Part shown: positions 38,576-40,367 of the stretch, in pieces
Layout: every line of letters begins with the position of its first letter
Position numbering within the stretch: position 1 is the stretch's first letter
Program-made: the position numbers and the translations under genes
Notes under the pieces: model-generated
Told to the model about the DNA's origin: nothing
The model's input: only the letters and a program-made list of their open reading frames with translations
Database searches by the model: none
NCBI GenBank assembly: GCA_903831155.1
Contig: CAIKWU010000651.1
Coordinates: forward strand, 1-40,367
Direction: 5' to 3'
Source: an uncultured Planctomycetaceae bacterium
GTDB taxonomy: Bacteria > Planctomycetota > Planctomycetia > Pirellulales > UBA1268
DNA length: 40,367 nt

Positions 38576-40367
38576 ATGAGCCAGGCCGAAGAACTCGAGT
38601 CCCGCCGCGCGCCCGCGGCCCCGTCCCCGGGCTCTGTGACGCCCGCCCCGCCGCGGCTCGACGAACTCTCGCCGCAAAACCTCTACGACAAGTGCTCGGC
38701 GCTGGCCCACAACCTCTGGTGGAGCTGGCACCCCGAGGTCACGAACCTCTTTCACGACCTCGATCCGATCCGCTGGCGGCAGCTCGACCACAATCCGATC
38801 GCCCTGCTCGCCGAGTTCACGCCCGAACGGCTCGAGGCCCGCGCCGCGGAACTCGTGCTCTACAGCCGCATCAACCAGGCCTACCGCCGGCTCAAGGAAT
38901 ATCTCTCGTCGGAATCGACCTGGAGCACGGTGCATGCGGGCGTGCTCGGCTCGAAGCCGGTCGTCTACTTCTCGGCGGAGTTCGGGATCCACGAGTCGGT
39001 GCCGATCTATTCCGGCGGCCTCGGCGTGCTTGCCGGCGACCACATCAAGAGTGCCAGCGGCCTCGGCATCCCGCTGATCGCCGTCGGCCTGTTCTACGAT
39101 CAGGGCTACTTCCGCCAGCAGCTCGACATCGACGGCTATCAGCACGAAGAGTATCTCCAGTCGCGGGTCGAGGCCCTGCCGATCGAGCCCGCGCTCGACA
39201 CCGACGGCAAGCCGGTGATGGTGCAGGTGGACACGCGGAGCGGCCCGATCCACGCCAAGGTCTGGAAGATGGCCGTGGGACGGGTGAGCCTCTACCTGCT
39301 CGACACCGACGTCGAGGGCAACTCACCTGAGGATCGCGAGCTCACCAGCCGCCTCTACGGCGGCGACACCCGCACCCGCATCCGGCAGGAGATCATCCTC
39401 GGCATCGGCGGCGTGAAGGCGATCCGCGCCATGGGGATCGTGCCGGGCGTCTATCACCTCAACGAGGGCCACTCGGCCTTCGCCACCCTGGAGGCGGTGC
39501 GCGGACGGATGGAGCGGGACGGCTACCCGTTCGACGAAGCCGTGCGTCGCGTGGCCCGGCAGACGGTGTTCACCACGCACACGCCGGTGCCGGCGGGGCA
39601 TGATCGCTTCGACAACCACCTGATCGAGGAGCATCTCGGGCCCACCCGCGACGCGCTCGGGATCTCCCACGACCAGCTGATGGGCCTCGGCCGCGTGGAG
39701 CCGCACAATCCGGGCGAGACCTTCTGCATGACGGTGCTGGGGCTGAAGATGTCGCGGCGGGCCAACGCCGTGAGCGCCCTCCACGGCCACGTCAGCCGCA
39801 AGATGTGGGCCAATCTCTGGCCGTGGCGGATCGAGGAGGAGGTGCCGATCGGCCACATCACCAACGGTGTCCATGTGCCGAGCTGGCTGTCGTGGCAGAT
39901 GCTGCAGCTCTACGACCGCATCTTCCCCCACAACTGGTTTCGCCGCATGGGCGAGCCCGACGTCTGGCAGAAGATCCACGACTGCGACCCGGGCGAACTC
40001 TGGGAGACGCACTACGCCCTCAAGAACCTGCTTCTGCAGTTCGTCCGCCGCCGGCTCTCGCGGCAGTGCCGCCGGCGCGGTGAGTGCGACGAGGCCGTCG
40101 AGATGGCGCAGACCGTGCTCGATCCCAACATCCTCACGATCGGTTTCGCGAGGCGGTTCGCCACCTACAAGCGGGCCGACCTCGTGCTCCAGGATCTCGA
40201 CCGGCTCCACGCATTGATCGCCAATCCCGACCGGCCGATCCAGATCATCTATGCCGGCAAGGCCCATCCGGCCGACGAGCCGGGCAAGGGGCTGATCCGC
40301 AAGATCGCCAACCTGCGGAACGACCCGCGATTCGCAGGTCGCGTGGTCTTCGTCGAGGACTACGACA
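38576..40367 (+). CDS. glgP: Alpha-glucan phosphorylase (GT35), 3' end outside the window
   Basis: Open frame from ATG 38576 to window end: NLYDKCSALAHNLWWSWHPEVTNLFHDLDPIRWRQLDHNPIALL..., VYFSAEFGIHESVPIYSGGLGVLAGDHIKSASGLGIPLIAVGLFY. Not in the ORF track because it has no stop in the window. Confidence 0.95.
   Translation, partial: MSQAEELESRRAPAAPSPGSVTPAPPRLDELSPQNLYDKCSALAHNLWWSWHPEVTNLFHDLDPIRWRQLDHNPIALLAEFTPERLEARAAELVLYSRINQAYRRLKEYLSSESTWSTVHAGVLGSKPVVYFSAEFGIHESVPIYSGGLGVLAGDHIKSASGLGIPLIAVGLFYDQGYFRQQLDIDGYQHEEYLQSRVEALPIEPALDTDGKPVMVQVDTRSGPIHAKVWKMAVGRVSLYLLDTDVEGNSPEDRELTSRLYGGDTRTRIRQEIILGIGGVKAIRAMGIVPGVYHLNEGHSAFATLEAVRGRMERDGYPFDEAVRRVARQTVFTTHTPVPAGHDRFDNHLIEEHLGPTRDALGISHDQLMGLGRVEPHNPGETFCMTVLGLKMSRRANAVSALHGHVSRKMWANLWPWRIEEEVPIGHITNGVHVPSWLSWQMLQLYDRIFPHNWFRRMGEPDVWQKIHDCDPGELWETHYALKNLLLQFVRRRLSRQCRRRGECDEAVEMAQTVLDPNILTIGFARRFATYKRADLVLQDLDRLHALIANPDRPIQIIYAGKAHPADEPGKGLIRKIANLRNDPRFAGRVVFVEDYD

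Overview
High-GC bacterial chromosomal segment. Several features suggest a planctomycete: a DUF1559 pilin-like protein with an N-terminal methylation motif, a Tat-type Gfo/Idh/MocA oxidoreductase, and 'SEARMAKR'-type repeat ORFs. This lineage call is inference. The window is dense with mostly housekeeping genes: rpsA (3' part), bcp-type peroxiredoxin, a short MnmE-like GTPase, der, ATP-grasp/alpha-E fusion, mtnA, ald, Gfo/Idh, DUF1559, CCA-adding enzyme, scpB, an orphan DNA methyltransferase, M20 peptidase, a four-gene ABC exporter cluster, pgpA, def, fmt, miaB, glnE, two VTT/DedA proteins, transglutaminase, class-IV aminotransferase, tRNA-Ala(GGC), an HTTM-like pair, ligA, GT9, an acyl-CoA-dehydrogenase-like protein, and glgP (5' part). 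I see no CRISPR array, rRNA, prophage, transposase, defence island or obvious biosynthetic cluster. The most unusual signal is non-coding. A ~140 bp element with terminal inverted repeats occurs twice (3316-3455 on +, 33673-33811 on -). It carries two internal hairpins with GGA loops, one showing compensatory changes between copies. Both full copies lie at convergent gene junctions, and single-arm-like motifs appear at the other four convergent junctions. Other points worth checking are an operon headed by tRNA-Ala, a scpB-methyltransferase operon, and an HTTM two-gene membrane module. All calls come from reading the sequence by eye; no database search was run.
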